64,000 nucleotides of DNA from assembly GCF_026790145.1 (NCBI RefSeq), contig NZ_JALAMS010000011.1, positions 124,001 to 188,000 on the forward strand, written 5' to 3'. Shown one piece after another: positions 1-8,957 of this stretch; the stretch's first letter is position 1; each line of letters begins with the position of its first letter. The notes under the pieces are model-generated. The model searched no databases and was not told the DNA's origin. It worked only from the letters and a program-made list of their open reading frames with translations. Position numbers and translations under genes: made by a program. The stretch is from Bacillus_I endophytica_A. GTDB lineage: Bacteria; Bacillota; Bacilli; Bacillales; Bacillaceae_H.

Positions 1-683
1 CCTGAGAAACGATCCGCTTCCTTACACCATTTTCCTTCCTTAATATAGTAAGGGGCATATCCGAAAGATCCGCCTGGCAAAGACTTTGGTTTTGTCAGAT
101 GTGGCGCATACATTTCTTCAACGTCAACAAATTCAATGTTTCCAATCCCATCTCTTCGTTCAGTTGAAAAGAATGGAAGAATAATATTACTTGAGGACAA
201 ATCACAGTGTGCAAGTTCGCGCTGCTCTAACTCTCGTAAAATGTATGTAAACATACATGCTATGTATAAGCTTTCATCACTTGTTATCTTTTTTTCATCA
301 ACAATAATGTCTGCCCATGTTGGACCTTCAATCCACGGCATCATTAAGGAATATTGCAAATCTTCATAAGTGGAAAGCAAATGCTCGTGTTCTTTTATTT
401 CAACGACTTTTCGCGCACAAACGCGAAGGCCAGGCAGTTCTGCATATGGCTTAATATCTTGAGCAACCCCTACTTGATTGGGGCCTCTGAAGCGGTCGCG
501 AAATACTTTAAGAGCTACAAAGTCTTTTCTCCCTGCTTTTGTTGTTTTAAGCTGATAGACGGTCCCTTGTCTGCCTTCTTGTCCGTAAGGCATATCTATT
601 CCAACAACAGCAGGATGTTTTGTAAATGAGTAGGATGTCGAGAAAAGCTTAATCTCATCGCCAACTTCCGGATGAAAGCTCAT
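1..683 (-). CDS. Protein-kinase-like protein of the type VII secretion locus (partial, C-terminus off the left edge)
   Basis: The first 227 residues are visible. Kinase features can be read by eye: a VALK lysine near residue 59, a catalytic loop HCDLSSSN (Asp161, Asn166), and a metal-loop position with DVE (Asp187) in place of DFG. A GYAP stretch near 209 stands where APE is usual. It therefore resembles a Ser/Thr kinase or kinase-like fold and may be active, since the Lys, Asp and Asn are kept. No signal peptide is seen in the visible part. ATG at 683 is preferred over the in-frame ATG at 689 because GAGGG sits 7 bases before it. It follows the WXG100 gene after a hairpin. With the PP2C and VWA genes upstream it makes a kinase/phosphatase/VWA set. 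The substrate is unknown. Confidence 0.75.
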   Translation of the reverse strand, partial: MSFHPEVGDEIKLFSTSYSFTKHPAVVGIDMPYGQEGRQGTVYQLKTTKAGRKDFVALKVFRDRFRGPNQVGVAQDIKPYAELPGLRVCARKVVEIKEHEHLLSTYEDLQYSLMMPWIEGPTWADIIVDEKKITSDESLYIACMFTYILRELEQRELAHCDLSSSNIILPFFSTERRDGIGNIEFVDVEEMYAPHLTKPKSLPGGSFGYAPYYIKEGKWCKEADRFS

Positions 684-761
684 AAGCATACCCTCAATTC
701 TTTTTTTAGTTAAAACAATTTACTCTTTATTTGAATAACGGCTCTTTGGTTTATCATAAGA

Positions 762-792
762 AAGGCTAGCTACCTTTGCTGTAGCTAGCCTT
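762..792 (-). terminator. Hairpin between the WXG100 gene and the kinase gene
   Basis: Perfect 12-bp arms (AAGGCTAGCTAC and its complement) around a 7-base loop are followed on the minus strand by TTTCTTAT. This should end or attenuate transcription after the WXG100 gene, so the kinase would be read at a lower level or from its own promoter. Confidence 0.75.
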
Positions 793-807
793 CCTCCAAT
801 CATGGTC

Positions 808-1080
808 TTATTGACCGTCAACTTGACGGAAACGTGTTGCGATATCAGCTAACTCTTGACCAATGGAATCAAGTAACTGTGTATATGCTTCCATATGTTT
901 TTGAGACTGTTCAAACTGTGTGAAGAAACGTTGTTTTGTTGCTCCATCCCAGCGTCCATCAAGAGACTGTAGTGCGTTTCTTAAAGTTGAACATTGTTGA
1001 CGACTTTGATCTGCACCGTTTTTAAACTGTCTTGAAATTCCATCTAGTTCTTCTGGTGAAACAAGAATTTTCATTGACAT
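808..1080 (-). CDS. WXG100 family type VII secretion substrate (EsxA/YukE-like)
   Basis: This 90-residue protein has the size of WXG100 proteins and carries the WDG form of the WXG turn (GRWDGATKQRF) between two predicted helices. The N-terminus (ILVSPEELDGIS) matches the start of the family. WXG100 proteins are exported as helical-hairpin dimers by EssC-type ATPases. A start at 1107 is possible, but it lies on the ribosome site itself; ATG at 1080 has AAAGGAG upstream, so 1080 is chosen. A 180-base gap separates it from the ATPase gene; TATAAT at 1138-1143 could be part of a promoter of its own, with a poor -35. No obvious C-terminal YxxxD/E signal is seen in the last residues. Confidence 0.9.
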   Translation of the reverse strand: MSMKILVSPEELDGISRQFKNGADQSRQQCSTLRNALQSLDGRWDGATKQRFFTQFEQSQKHMEAYTQLLDSIGQELADIATRFRQVDGQ

Positions 1081-1260
1081 AATATTTTGCAGCTCCTTTA
1101 TATTCAAATAGAGTAAATATATTACATGGAATAATATATTATAACTTTATAGGAAACTAAATAGTTTTAGAGGAATTTAAGTCTTTATAACTATCCAACT
1201 AAGGAATATACTACTAATTTCCCTTTGAATTAATTTTTTTGTGATTCTATAGTTCTAGTT

Positions 1261-4200
1261 CTATACACACCCAATTCGACATTTTTCAACAAATTCCTCA
1301 GTTTTCGATAATTTCGTAAGCAAGCTTTTTTGTTCTTCTTTGTCGAGGAATGGAAGAGCTGCTTTTATTTTCTCATGCTGTCCTCTTATAATAAAACCTT
1401 CTCCTGCTGGAAGCTCTTGGTCTGTTTCACTATGCGTTAACCTCATATTAAAGAAATAAAGGTCATTTGACATTGTTGAGCCAAGTAAAATGCCGGTAAA
1501 TTTCTTTTTAAGGTTTACAAACCATGTGTCATGGCCGTATGCTGTGAATCCTCCTACACTTCCAGCAAAGATAAAGTGTACATTTTTTTGCCGAGCTGTT
1601 TTAGTGATATTTTCAAGCTTTGGTTTGATGTTAAAGTCCATGGAAACTTGGCTCATAAAGTTCTCTCCATCATCAACAACAATAATGAGCGGTTTGTATG
1701 TTGGGCCCTCTTCATCTTGAAAACTTCCGAAATCAAGTGAAGCACCTTCTCGCGTTGCGAGTTCTCTTTCAATTTCATCAAAAAGCTCGTTTGCTTGCGT
1801 AAGATCTGTTGCATAGCCTTTTACATGTGGAAGCGAAGCAAGTGTAAGCATTCCATTGCGTTTTGGCTCAAGTTCGATAAGATATATGTCAATCTCATCA
1901 CTTCTAAATTGTCTACCCATTCCTAAAATCAATGTTTGGAGGAGAGCTGTTTTTCCTGACTCAACGCGTCCTGAGACAATAATATGGTTCTCCTCTTCAA
2001 TATCAAGCGATAGAACATTTAAATCTTCTTTTTCGAGGCCAAATGGCAATGTTTTCGGTTTAATTCGATTTCTTCGGTTATAAAGGTCCTTTAGTGTAAC
2101 AAGTTTTGGGACGAGCGGAATAGAGAATGCTTGGCTGCCTTTATTTTCTTCCTTCATTCTTTTTCCCCAGCCCTGCAGAAATTTCATTTTCTCAAGTTCG
2201 TCTTCTCCTTCATACGGAGTTGCTGCTTGGAACATGTATGGTGGAGTGCTTCCTTTAATAAACCCTCGTCCAGGCGGCAAGTCTGTTGCAGCAAAGTCAG
2301 GTCTCCCAACTGCAAAATGGAAATCTGAACGATCTGCAAGCTCAAAAGCTACCGCTGATTGGAAGTTATTACGATATCGCTCGTACATATCATTTGCTTG
2401 GTTAATACTTGTGATGAAATAAATACCATATTTCGCTCCATCTCGAAGCAAGTACTCAAACTGCTCATTTTCTTCTTCAAATGTCTTTCTAAATGTGGCG
2501 TAGCCATCAATCGCTACAACGATAGCTGGCAACTCTTCACCTGTTAAACGTCGGTAGTTCACAGGTGAACTTACGCCATGCTCAGAGAAAAGAGAAATGC
2601 GTAAACGCAGTTCTTTTTGAAGAAATTTAAACAAGCGCATCATTTTTTCTTCTTGTTCTTCTCCAATGACGTCTCCAACATGTGGGAAGTAATTAAAGTC
2701 ATGAAACTGACGACTAAAATCAATAATATAGGTGTTCAACTCGCTTGGCGCATAGTTGAAAAACAAGGATAAAAGCGCAGACTGAAGGAAATATGTTTTT
2801 CCTGAACCAGGCATCCCGTAAATGAGAAAATGCCCTGCTTCCAAGTCAATCGAAATTGGAAACTGTGTTTGATTGCGAACATCATCAATAAGTCCTGATG
2901 TAATAATCAAACCTTCTTTCTTTTCTTCCCAGCGCTCAACACTCCACTTTTCAGATTCAATGAGGTCAGTAATCGGTAATGACTGTGGAAGTGGCGGCTG
3001 CCATGGTCCTTGTAGTGGTTCGATACCCGCAAGTTTTGCTTCATTGCTTATATAGTGAATAAGCGCATTGATTTGCTTTTGCTCTGTTTCCTTTTCAGAT
3101 TTTGGAGCTTCATAATAGGAACGCGCTCCATTTAGCCCAATTTTAGCAATCTCGATTTGTCGCTCTTGTTCTTCCTTCTCTGGATGATAAGGAGCCCCAC
3201 TCCATGCAGATTGGAAATATTCAAGCACTTCATTGTTTCCAACTTGAAAATAGCCTCGTCCTGGCACATTGATATCCGCTGCATTCGGAATTTTAATCAT
3301 CTCTCGGCTGTCTGTTTCATCTTGTACACGTAAACACACTTTAAAGCGCGAGTTACTCCAAATTTTATCGTTAACAACTCCAGTTGGTTTTTGGGTTGCA
3401 AGTAGAAGGTGAACACCTAGCGTACGTCCAATTGCGGCAATGCTAACAAGCTCATCCATAAATTCAGGCTGCTCTTTTTTTAGTTGAGCAAATTCATCAA
3501 TAACAATGAATAAATGTGGAAGTGGCTCTTTAAAACGCCAATCTGATTTAAAATACTCATCAATATGCTGAAGATTACCTGCTTTATTAAACAGCTTTTG
3601 TCGGCGTTCAAGCTCTGCTCGAAGGGAAGTTTTAGCCCGTTGAATCAGATTTGGATCTTCTAAGTTTGTAATCGCTGCTACAACGTGGGGAAGACCGTCA
3701 AACGTATTGGACATTCCTCCGCCTTTATAGTCAATAAGCATAAAAGAAAGCTCATGCGGATGATATGTTAGGGCAAGTGATAAAATGATGGACTGAATCA
3801 CTTCACTTTTCCCGGAACCTGTTGTTCCAGCCATTAAACCGTGGGGACCATGCCCGCCCTTTTCAATTTTGTCGTGGATGTTCAAGAAAACAGGCTTATT
3901 TCCTTCCCTCACTCCGATAATAACCGGAAGCGTAAGTGGATAACGGTTTTCAGTCCAACGATCAAGCACAGTTAATTCTTCAACACGCTGTTTTTCGTAC
4001 ATTGATAAGAACGTGAGCACGTTCGGTACATTAATTGACGCCGACTCTTTTACACGAAGCGGTGCGCTTGCTCTGGCCATTTCTTTTGCTTCTTTTAAAG
4101 AAAACTGATCAATAGCTACTTTTTCAGAGCCTGTGAAATATTGAATTTCATCTTCACCAGCAAATGTTTCGTAAAGCTTAGCAACGCCATTTTTCACTTC

Positions 4201-5301
4201 AATAATAAGTTCACATTCCATTGGCAACATCTCTTTTTCAGGAGACATTAAAAACGTACAAGCCCCAATTTCTTCTTCTTGATTTAAAAGAAGAGGAAGC
4301 AGTGGATCATCCTCTAAAAGCGTTAAGTCGCTTAAAAAGAACACAAACTCAGGTACATGCGCTTCTTTTTTATTGTCGGCTCCCTTTTCAAGTCTACGAA
4401 TATTTAACATGCTGTAAAGCGTCTCAAACAGCTCTGTTGTCTCTTCTTGCCCTTTTGCCATATAGCGTAGCTTTCGCCCTTGGCTCCACGTATGGGGCAG
4501 CCAGCGCATCCACGACCATTCTTCTTCCTCTTCTTCATTGTAGTTTGAGACAACTTTCACTTCTTCAGGTGAATGATGTGTCACAAGCTGTAAGGAAAGA
4601 ACGCGTGCTAAGTTTAAAATCTCTGCTCTGTCTCCAACAAGACCAACAACACGCTTTTCTTTTAATGGAATTGTAACAGGTACCCCCACAACTTCACGAT
4701 AATGCTCCTGTAATTTTTGAGCTTCCGCAATAAGCGGGTTTACATCATATCCTTGCTGATTTGGTACTTCTATTTCCATTTGAAACGGTCGTTTTCCGAT
4801 TCCTACGCGAAGTTCTAAAAAGTCATCTGTTTGCGGCGTTCTCTCCCAAAGCGTACTTTTACGTTGGTGAATCCGCTCCAAACAATGATCAGGATGTGGA
4901 TTATGCTGACGTAAAAACGCTTCTTGATCAGCACGGATGTCTTCAATTTCTTTTTGATGTTTTTCAATTTGCTCTAGATATTCTCTATGTAATGTTTCGA
5001 CTTCATTTCTATGTGCTTTCTTTTTGCGAAAATGCATCACAATTGTAGCTGTGTAAGAACCAATCATGGGTACGCTCATCGCAAGCATAAAAATTGGATA
5101 CATACTGTTGTTCATAACCGTTTTGGACAGCCAAAACATAATCCCAACCGTTGCAGCCGTTAGAAATATAGGAATAACCATTGATTCAAATGAAAATTTC
5201 GGCTCCTGCGGTTCTTGTTTTGGACTATGCACAACCATTTTCCCTGTTGGTAAAGCAAGCTTTAAACGAGGTGAACGTTTAAAGTATGGTGATTTTCTCA
5301 T
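1261..5301 (-). CDS. essC: EssC/YukB-type FtsK/SpoIIIE ATPase of type VII secretion
   Basis: A 1346-residue membrane ATPase, the motor of the WXG100 export machine. Two hydrophobic segments (about residues 43-62 and 65-90) are followed by a charged linker and three FtsK/SpoIIIE-type ATPase domains. Walker A motifs lie near residue 494 (GTTGSGKS), 832 (GMPGSGKT) and 1114 (GRVESGKT). A Walker B-like FIVIDEF lies near residue 600. The usual N-terminal FHA domains of Firmicute EssC/YukB, about 1480-1500 residues long, are missing: only some 40 residues precede the first membrane segment. It lies 10 bases after the YukD-like gene, in one operon. The EsaA, EssA and EssB partners are not in the window and may lie to the left. 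Confidence 0.93.
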   Translation of the reverse strand: MRKSPYFKRSPRLKLALPTGKMVVHSPKQEPQEPKFSFESMVIPIFLTAATVGIMFWLSKTVMNNSMYPIFMLAMSVPMIGSYTATIVMHFRKKKAHRNEVETLHREYLEQIEKHQKEIEDIRADQEAFLRQHNPHPDHCLERIHQRKSTLWERTPQTDDFLELRVGIGKRPFQMEIEVPNQQGYDVNPLIAEAQKLQEHYREVVGVPVTIPLKEKRVVGLVGDRAEILNLARVLSLQLVTHHSPEEVKVVSNYNEEEEEEWSWMRWLPHTWSQGRKLRYMAKGQEETTELFETLYSMLNIRRLEKGADNKKEAHVPEFVFFLSDLTLLEDDPLLPLLLNQEEEIGACTFLMSPEKEMLPMECELIIEVKNGVAKLYETFAGEDEIQYFTGSEKVAIDQFSLKEAKEMARASAPLRVKESASINVPNVLTFLSMYEKQRVEELTVLDRWTENRYPLTLPVIIGVREGNKPVFLNIHDKIEKGGHGPHGLMAGTTGSGKSEVIQSIILSLALTYHPHELSFMLIDYKGGGMSNTFDGLPHVVAAITNLEDPNLIQRAKTSLRAELERRQKLFNKAGNLQHIDEYFKSDWRFKEPLPHLFIVIDEFAQLKKEQPEFMDELVSIAAIGRTLGVHLLLATQKPTGVVNDKIWSNSRFKVCLRVQDETDSREMIKIPNAADINVPGRGYFQVGNNEVLEYFQSAWSGAPYHPEKEEQERQIEIAKIGLNGARSYYEAPKSEKETEQKQINALIHYISNEAKLAGIEPLQGPWQPPLPQSLPITDLIESEKWSVERWEEKKEGLIITSGLIDDVRNQTQFPISIDLEAGHFLIYGMPGSGKTYFLQSALLSLFFNYAPSELNTYIIDFSRQFHDFNYFPHVGDVIGEEQEEKMMRLFKFLQKELRLRISLFSEHGVSSPVNYRRLTGEELPAIVVAIDGYATFRKTFEEENEQFEYLLRDGAKYGIYFITSINQANDMYERYRNNFQSAVAFELADRSDFHFAVGRPDFAATDLPPGRGFIKGSTPPYMFQAATPYEGEDELEKMKFLQGWGKRMKEENKGSQAFSIPLVPKLVTLKDLYNRRNRIKPKTLPFGLEKEDLNVLSLDIEEENHIIVSGRVESGKTALLQTLILGMGRQFRSDEIDIYLIELEPKRNGMLTLASLPHVKGYATDLTQANELFDEIERELATREGASLDFGSFQDEEGPTYKPLIIVVDDGENFMSQVSMDFNIKPKLENITKTARQKNVHFIFAGSVGGFTAYGHDTWFVNLKKKFTGILLGSTMSNDLYFFNMRLTHSETDQELPAGEGFIIRGQHEKIKAALPFLDKEEQKSLLTKLSKTEEFVEKCRIGCV

Positions 5302-5311
5302 AACGTCCTCC

Positions 5312-5656
5312 TTATTGAATCATTTTCCACACATAATCATCAGAGCGTTCTACAAGCTCTTCAATTTGTTCATCTTTTCCTTCATAAATAGTTGGTAATG
5401 AAGACATTCCTTGTTTACAGAGTCTCAAGAATACGCCGTCCCAAATCATTGCGTATTCTAGCGTTTCTTCTGGATCTGCTTTATACCACTGTTTTTGGTC
5501 GAAAGAATATTCAATCTCTGGTGGCTCCATTCCTTTATACGCATGTTGAAAATGCTTTGCTAGAAGGCTTGCTGCTTCTTTTGCTTCAATATCATTTGGA
5601 AGCAGCAGATCAAGCTCTTCTTTTCCATGAATGAACGTTATAATAATTTCTTCCAT
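5312..5656 (-). CDS. YukD/EsaB-like ubiquitin-fold protein
   Basis: A 114-residue acidic protein. The N-terminal 80 residues have the alternating strand pattern of a ubiquitin-like fold (EEIIITFIHGKEELDLLLP, then a helix, then a late strand GVFLRL). YukD/EsaB proteins are small ubiquitin-like parts of type VII loci and usually sit beside the EssC gene, as here. The extra C-terminal 30 residues are acidic (EGKDEQIEELVERSDD) and not part of the core fold. It is preceded by the PP2C gene with an 11-base gap. The assignment rests on size, predicted fold and position; sequence identity to YukD by eye is low. Confidence 0.6.
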   Translation of the reverse strand: MEEIIITFIHGKEELDLLLPNDIEAKEAASLLAKHFQHAYKGMEPPEIEYSFDQKQWYKADPEETLEYAMIWDGVFLRLCKQGMSSLPTIYEGKDEQIEELVERSDDYVWKMIQ

Positions 5657-5667
5657 ATCATCACTTC

Positions 5668-6435
5668 CTATAACGTAATTTCTAAAAGAGAGAGATCATC
5701 ACTTTCAGGTGTGGATAAGCTATGAGAGATAGCTTCTTTTATCTCGTCATTTCCTATCTCTTTTTCATCTAAGAAAGCCAAACCATCCGAATAAAGAAGA
5801 AGTTTATGAAACGCACATGATTTTTGAATCACTATATTGGCTTTTTCACCTATAAGCCCTCTTTTCGTTGACCACCTTACCCCTGTTTCTAATTTACTTT
5901 GATAAACTGCCTCTCCATTATCTGAAAAAAAGCGTACTCTAATATCGCCTCCACTACTTAAAAATAAGCGATATAGTCCATTAGAGAGCGCATCAATTCG
6001 CCCGCAAGCAAACATTGCCTCGCTTCCGTTATCTCGTTTTTCTTCAAGTACGCTCTTCACTAATGGGGGAAGATATGAATGTACAGGCACATCTTCTATA
6101 TATTTTGTAGCTTCTTCTGTTAACGTCTCTAAATAAGCATGAAAAAGAGTCTCTCCTTCTTCATACAGAAGTTCATCTTGCTTCATAAGCCAAGCAACAA
6201 GCTTATCTCCTAAAAACTGTGCTGCAGCATCTCCATAAAAAGACAAGCTAACACCATCACAAAGAGCAAAAGCAAGTGTGCCATTTTCTTCTTGAAAGAC
6301 AAGATAATCCTGACTCTTTTCTTCGTTCTCCATTGTTTCGCGAGCCCTGTAGAAACCATAACAAAGCTGAAAGAAGTCAGTATTTAAAAAAGATAGCTCT
6401 TCTTCTTTTCGCTGATTACTTTTAAAATAGTTCAT
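5668..6435 (-). CDS. PP2C-family Ser/Thr phosphatase-like protein
   Basis: A 255-residue cytoplasmic protein with PP2C landmarks: FALCDGVSLSFYGD near residues 57-69 (the metal-binding DG motif), LYSDGL near 217 and the terminal DDLSLL near 247. The usual DGxGGH is altered to DGVSLS, so activity should be tested. PP2C enzymes remove phosphate from Ser/Thr and often pair with a kinase gene; a kinase-like gene closes this locus. It lies between the VWA and YukD-like genes with 9- and 11-base gaps, so it belongs to the secretion operon. Control of the secretion machine or its substrate by phosphorylation is an inference. Confidence 0.82.
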   Translation of the reverse strand: MNYFKSNQRKEEELSFLNTDFFQLCYGFYRARETMENEEKSQDYLVFQEENGTLAFALCDGVSLSFYGDAAAQFLGDKLVAWLMKQDELLYEEGETLFHAYLETLTEEATKYIEDVPVHSYLPPLVKSVLEEKRDNGSEAMFACGRIDALSNGLYRLFLSSGGDIRVRFFSDNGEAVYQSKLETGVRWSTKRGLIGEKANIVIQKSCAFHKLLLYSDGLAFLDEKEIGNDEIKEAISHSLSTPESDDLSLLEITL

Positions 6436-6444
6436 GGTTTCCTC

Positions 6445-7209
6445 CTATCTAACAGGAGTTGCAGCCGACATTTGAAAGCCGAGGGACACAAGATCTTCAT
6501 TTGCCCCAGGAAGCATCATGACTGCTCCTTCTTTAATGCTATATCCTGTTTCATTCATCATTGTTCGGTAACTTTCAGGAATAGGAGAAGATAGCTTTTT
6601 TAGCTGCATTCCATATTGATCAAGAAACGCTGTTTGCTCTTGAATACCACCCCATTTTTTGGGATCTAAAACAGGTTCTTTTAAAATGTCATCGGAAATG
6701 AAAATATTTTCAACAAGTACATTACCATCTTTTACAGTTAATCCTTGTATTCTTTTAACAATTGCTTCTGGATCTTCTCCTGTATATTCTCCATCTGTCA
6801 TATGACATACAAGTGGAGCAGGACATTCTTGAAGATGTGGAAGTTCTTCCTTTAGAAGGTCTTCCACAGCCTGAAAGCCTTTCGCTGTGTTTGTAAAGCG
6901 CTGCGTTTTGATATTTTTAAGCGGTGGTTTACCAGCGAGCTCATCAATTCCTTTCGGACCGCCCAATACGTCAAAAACGTAATCACTATATGCTAAGATA
7001 GATACGCGATAGCGCGGGCTCAATCGACTTCCTTTTGTAGAACGAAATACCATCTGTCGAATAGCAGATTGTAGAGCAGACGCAACAACGTCAATTCGCT
7101 TTTTTTCACCTTGACCAGATTTCATCATCCCGTTCATTGAGGCACTAATATCTAACAAATAAATAATATAAGCAGGCGTTCCCTGCGTTGCTTGTTTTTC
7201 ATAACTCAT
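6445..7209 (-). CDS. Von Willebrand factor A domain protein, TerY-like
   Basis: A 254-residue soluble protein, first gene of the secretion operon. The metal-ion-dependent adhesion site DISAS lies at residues 20-24, with a later TDG (HMTDGEYTGED), so the VWA fold looks able to bind a divalent metal. There is no signal peptide, so it should act in the cytoplasm. A longer reading from 7275 exists, but ATG at 7209 has AAGGAAGG 8 bases upstream and gives the usual domain start. TerY-type VWA proteins are known to cluster with PP2C phosphatases and kinases; here that trio is merged with type VII secretion genes. Confidence 0.85.
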   Translation of the reverse strand: MSYEKQATQGTPAYIIYLLDISASMNGMMKSGQGEKKRIDVVASALQSAIRQMVFRSTKGSRLSPRYRVSILAYSDYVFDVLGGPKGIDELAGKPPLKNIKTQRFTNTAKGFQAVEDLLKEELPHLQECPAPLVCHMTDGEYTGEDPEAIVKRIQGLTVKDGNVLVENIFISDDILKEPVLDPKKWGGIQEQTAFLDQYGMQLKKLSSPIPESYRTMMNETGYSIKEGAVMMLPGANEDLVSLGFQMSAATPVR

Positions 7210-7268
7210 GCCAGTTGCCTTCCTTTCTCTCTCTTTTTTCATAAGGCAAGGTTTGTGAGAGTACCTTC

Positions 7269-7306
7269 TTACCAAATGGTAATATTTATAGCAAATTCTC
7301 TTTCAA
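7269..7306 (-). promoter_or_regulatory. Candidate promoter and operator of the type VII operon
   Basis: Minus-strand TTGAAA (7306-7301), a 16-base spacer and TATTAC (7284-7279) form a plausible sigma-A promoter. A 14-base dyad, TTACCA-AA-TGGTAA at 7269-7282, overlaps the -10 end and could be a repressor site. No regulator gene lies beside it. Confidence 0.4.
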
Positions 7307-7409
7307 TATACATATTTTATCTTTCTTACAGAAGGATGGAAATATGGAAAAGGTCTCACATTAACTATCAAACTACATCATAGAATTCGAAAAAGGGGTC
7401 AAAAGAACT

Positions 7410-7448
7410 AAAAAACCCACCCAAATTTTTACTCATTGGGTGAGTTTT
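7410..7448 (-). terminator. Terminator of the NSS symporter gene
   Basis: Twelve-base-pair stem (7413-7424 with 7436-7447, one G-T pair) followed on the minus strand by a T run. Confidence 0.85.
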
Positions 7449-7480
7449 AACAAAACAGAGGTAAGCAATTAGAAGTTTTA

Positions 7481-8815
7481 TTATTTCCAAATAGGTAATC
7501 CGCCTAAAAAAACCACAATAATAATGAGAGGCAGAAGATATTTGAGTAAGAACAACCACAAAATGAACACTCGTTTTCCAATTGAACTTCCAGCTTGAAA
7601 TTCTTCTAAGAGAGTTTCTCGTTTCATACGGTATCCAACGAAAATCGAGATAGCTAAACTTCCAAGCGGCAGCATCATGTTGCTTACTAAAAAGTCAAAC
7701 AAATCAAAGATATTCTTATTAAATAGAGTAACATGGCTGAGAGCTCCGTAAGAAAGAGCTGGGAATACGCCTACAACAAAGACGATAATTCCCCCTATCC
7801 ACGAAAATTTCTTGCGTTTCTCTACATCTCCTTTTCCTAATGCAGAAGTGATAATTTCAAGCATTGAAAAAGAAGAGGTTAACGTTGCAAATAAAAATAG
7901 AATTAAAAAGATTGTTAAGAAAACAACCCCAAACGGCATCTGCTCAAATACAGATGGGAGAGCAACAAATAATAAACCTGGTCCTGCCGTTGGCTCAATT
8001 CCAAATGAAAATACTGCTGGAAAAATAGCAAGCCCTGCAAGAAGCGACACGAAAATATTTAAAAGAGCTACGCTCCCTGCTGAACGAGTGAGGCTGACGC
8101 TTTTATCTAAATATGAACTGTACGTAACCATACAAGAAAGTCCAACACAAAGTGCAAAGAACGATTGTCCAAGCGCAAATAAAACAGACTGACCTGTAAT
8201 CGCACTAAAATCTGGTTTCAGAAAAAAGCGAACTCCTTCCATTGCATCTGGCAGAGTTAGAGAGCGAACAACAAGCACGATGAAAAAAATAAATAAAGCA
8301 GGCATCATATACTTATTTGCACGCTCAATACCTTTCTGAACGCCAACAGATACAACAATAATATTAATGAGTAGAAAGACTGCCTGAGCTCCAACTACAA
8401 CAAAAGGGTTAGCAATAATTGTATCAAAAAGTGGACCATACACTTTTCCAAGCAAATCTCCAGAAATACTTAAAATCGTGTAAAGCAGAATCCAACCGCC
8501 TACAACGCTATAAAAAGCTAAAAGTAAAACGTTACTTGCTACTCCAAGTTTTCCAATCCACGGCCATCCTTTTGGAGCAAGCGCTTTATAAGCACTAACT
8601 GCTTCTTTTCCAGTACTACGCCCAATTACAAATTCAGCAAGTAAAAGAGGTAGTCCAACAAAAAGCGTGAAAATGATAAATAAAAGAAAAAATGCGCCTC
8701 CTCCGCTCGTTCCCGCTACGTACGGAAACTTCCAAATGGCACCTAATCCAATCGCCGCTCCAGCGGATGCTAGAATAAAACCTAGCCGCGACGACCATTT
8801 ATTACTGTCTTCCAT
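7481..8815 (-). CDS. Sodium-dependent transporter, NSS/SNF family
   Basis: A 444-residue polytopic membrane protein. The first segment (GFILASAGAAIGLGAIWKFP) is the family hallmark that forms the substrate and sodium sites of LeuT-type transporters. Eleven or twelve further hydrophobic segments follow. Bacterial members import amino acids or related amines with sodium; the substrate cannot be read from sequence. ATG at 8815 is chosen because AAAGGGG lies just upstream; an ATG at 8845 has no such site. It is a single gene with its own terminator, separate from the secretion locus. Confidence 0.92.
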   Translation of the reverse strand: MEDSNKWSSRLGFILASAGAAIGLGAIWKFPYVAGTSGGGAFFLLFIIFTLFVGLPLLLAEFVIGRSTGKEAVSAYKALAPKGWPWIGKLGVASNVLLLAFYSVVGGWILLYTILSISGDLLGKVYGPLFDTIIANPFVVVGAQAVFLLINIIVVSVGVQKGIERANKYMMPALFIFFIVLVVRSLTLPDAMEGVRFFLKPDFSAITGQSVLFALGQSFFALCVGLSCMVTYSSYLDKSVSLTRSAGSVALLNIFVSLLAGLAIFPAVFSFGIEPTAGPGLLFVALPSVFEQMPFGVVFLTIFLILFLFATLTSSFSMLEIITSALGKGDVEKRKKFSWIGGIIVFVVGVFPALSYGALSHVTLFNKNIFDLFDFLVSNMMLPLGSLAISIFVGYRMKRETLLEEFQAGSSIGKRVFILWLFLLKYLLPLIIIVVFLGGLPIWK

Positions 8816-8925
8816 AAAAAGCCCCTTTCTCATAAAACAAACCACTGTTTCTATGTTACTAAAAATAGAGGCTTCTCCACAACTAAAAACATATATTTTG
8901 TGCTTTAAAATATTTTAGAGAACCT

Positions 8926-8957
8926 AAAAAAAAGCCGGTGCTGATGCACCGACTTTT
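8926..8957 (-). terminator. Terminator of the DUF3243 gene
   Basis: GCCGGTGC/GCACCGAC stem (8934-8941 and 8946-8953, one G-T pair) with A and T runs on both sides. Confidence 0.88.

Noticed and set aside
1110..1160. AT-rich repeats near the WXG100 leader as a possible attachment site
   Set aside because: No second copy and no integrase gene nearby; a plain promoter region is enough to explain them.
4221..4676. 151-codon plus-strand frame opposite the EssC gene
   Set aside because: A shadow of the strong EssC reading frame, rich in Leu and Ser from the complement of acidic codons.
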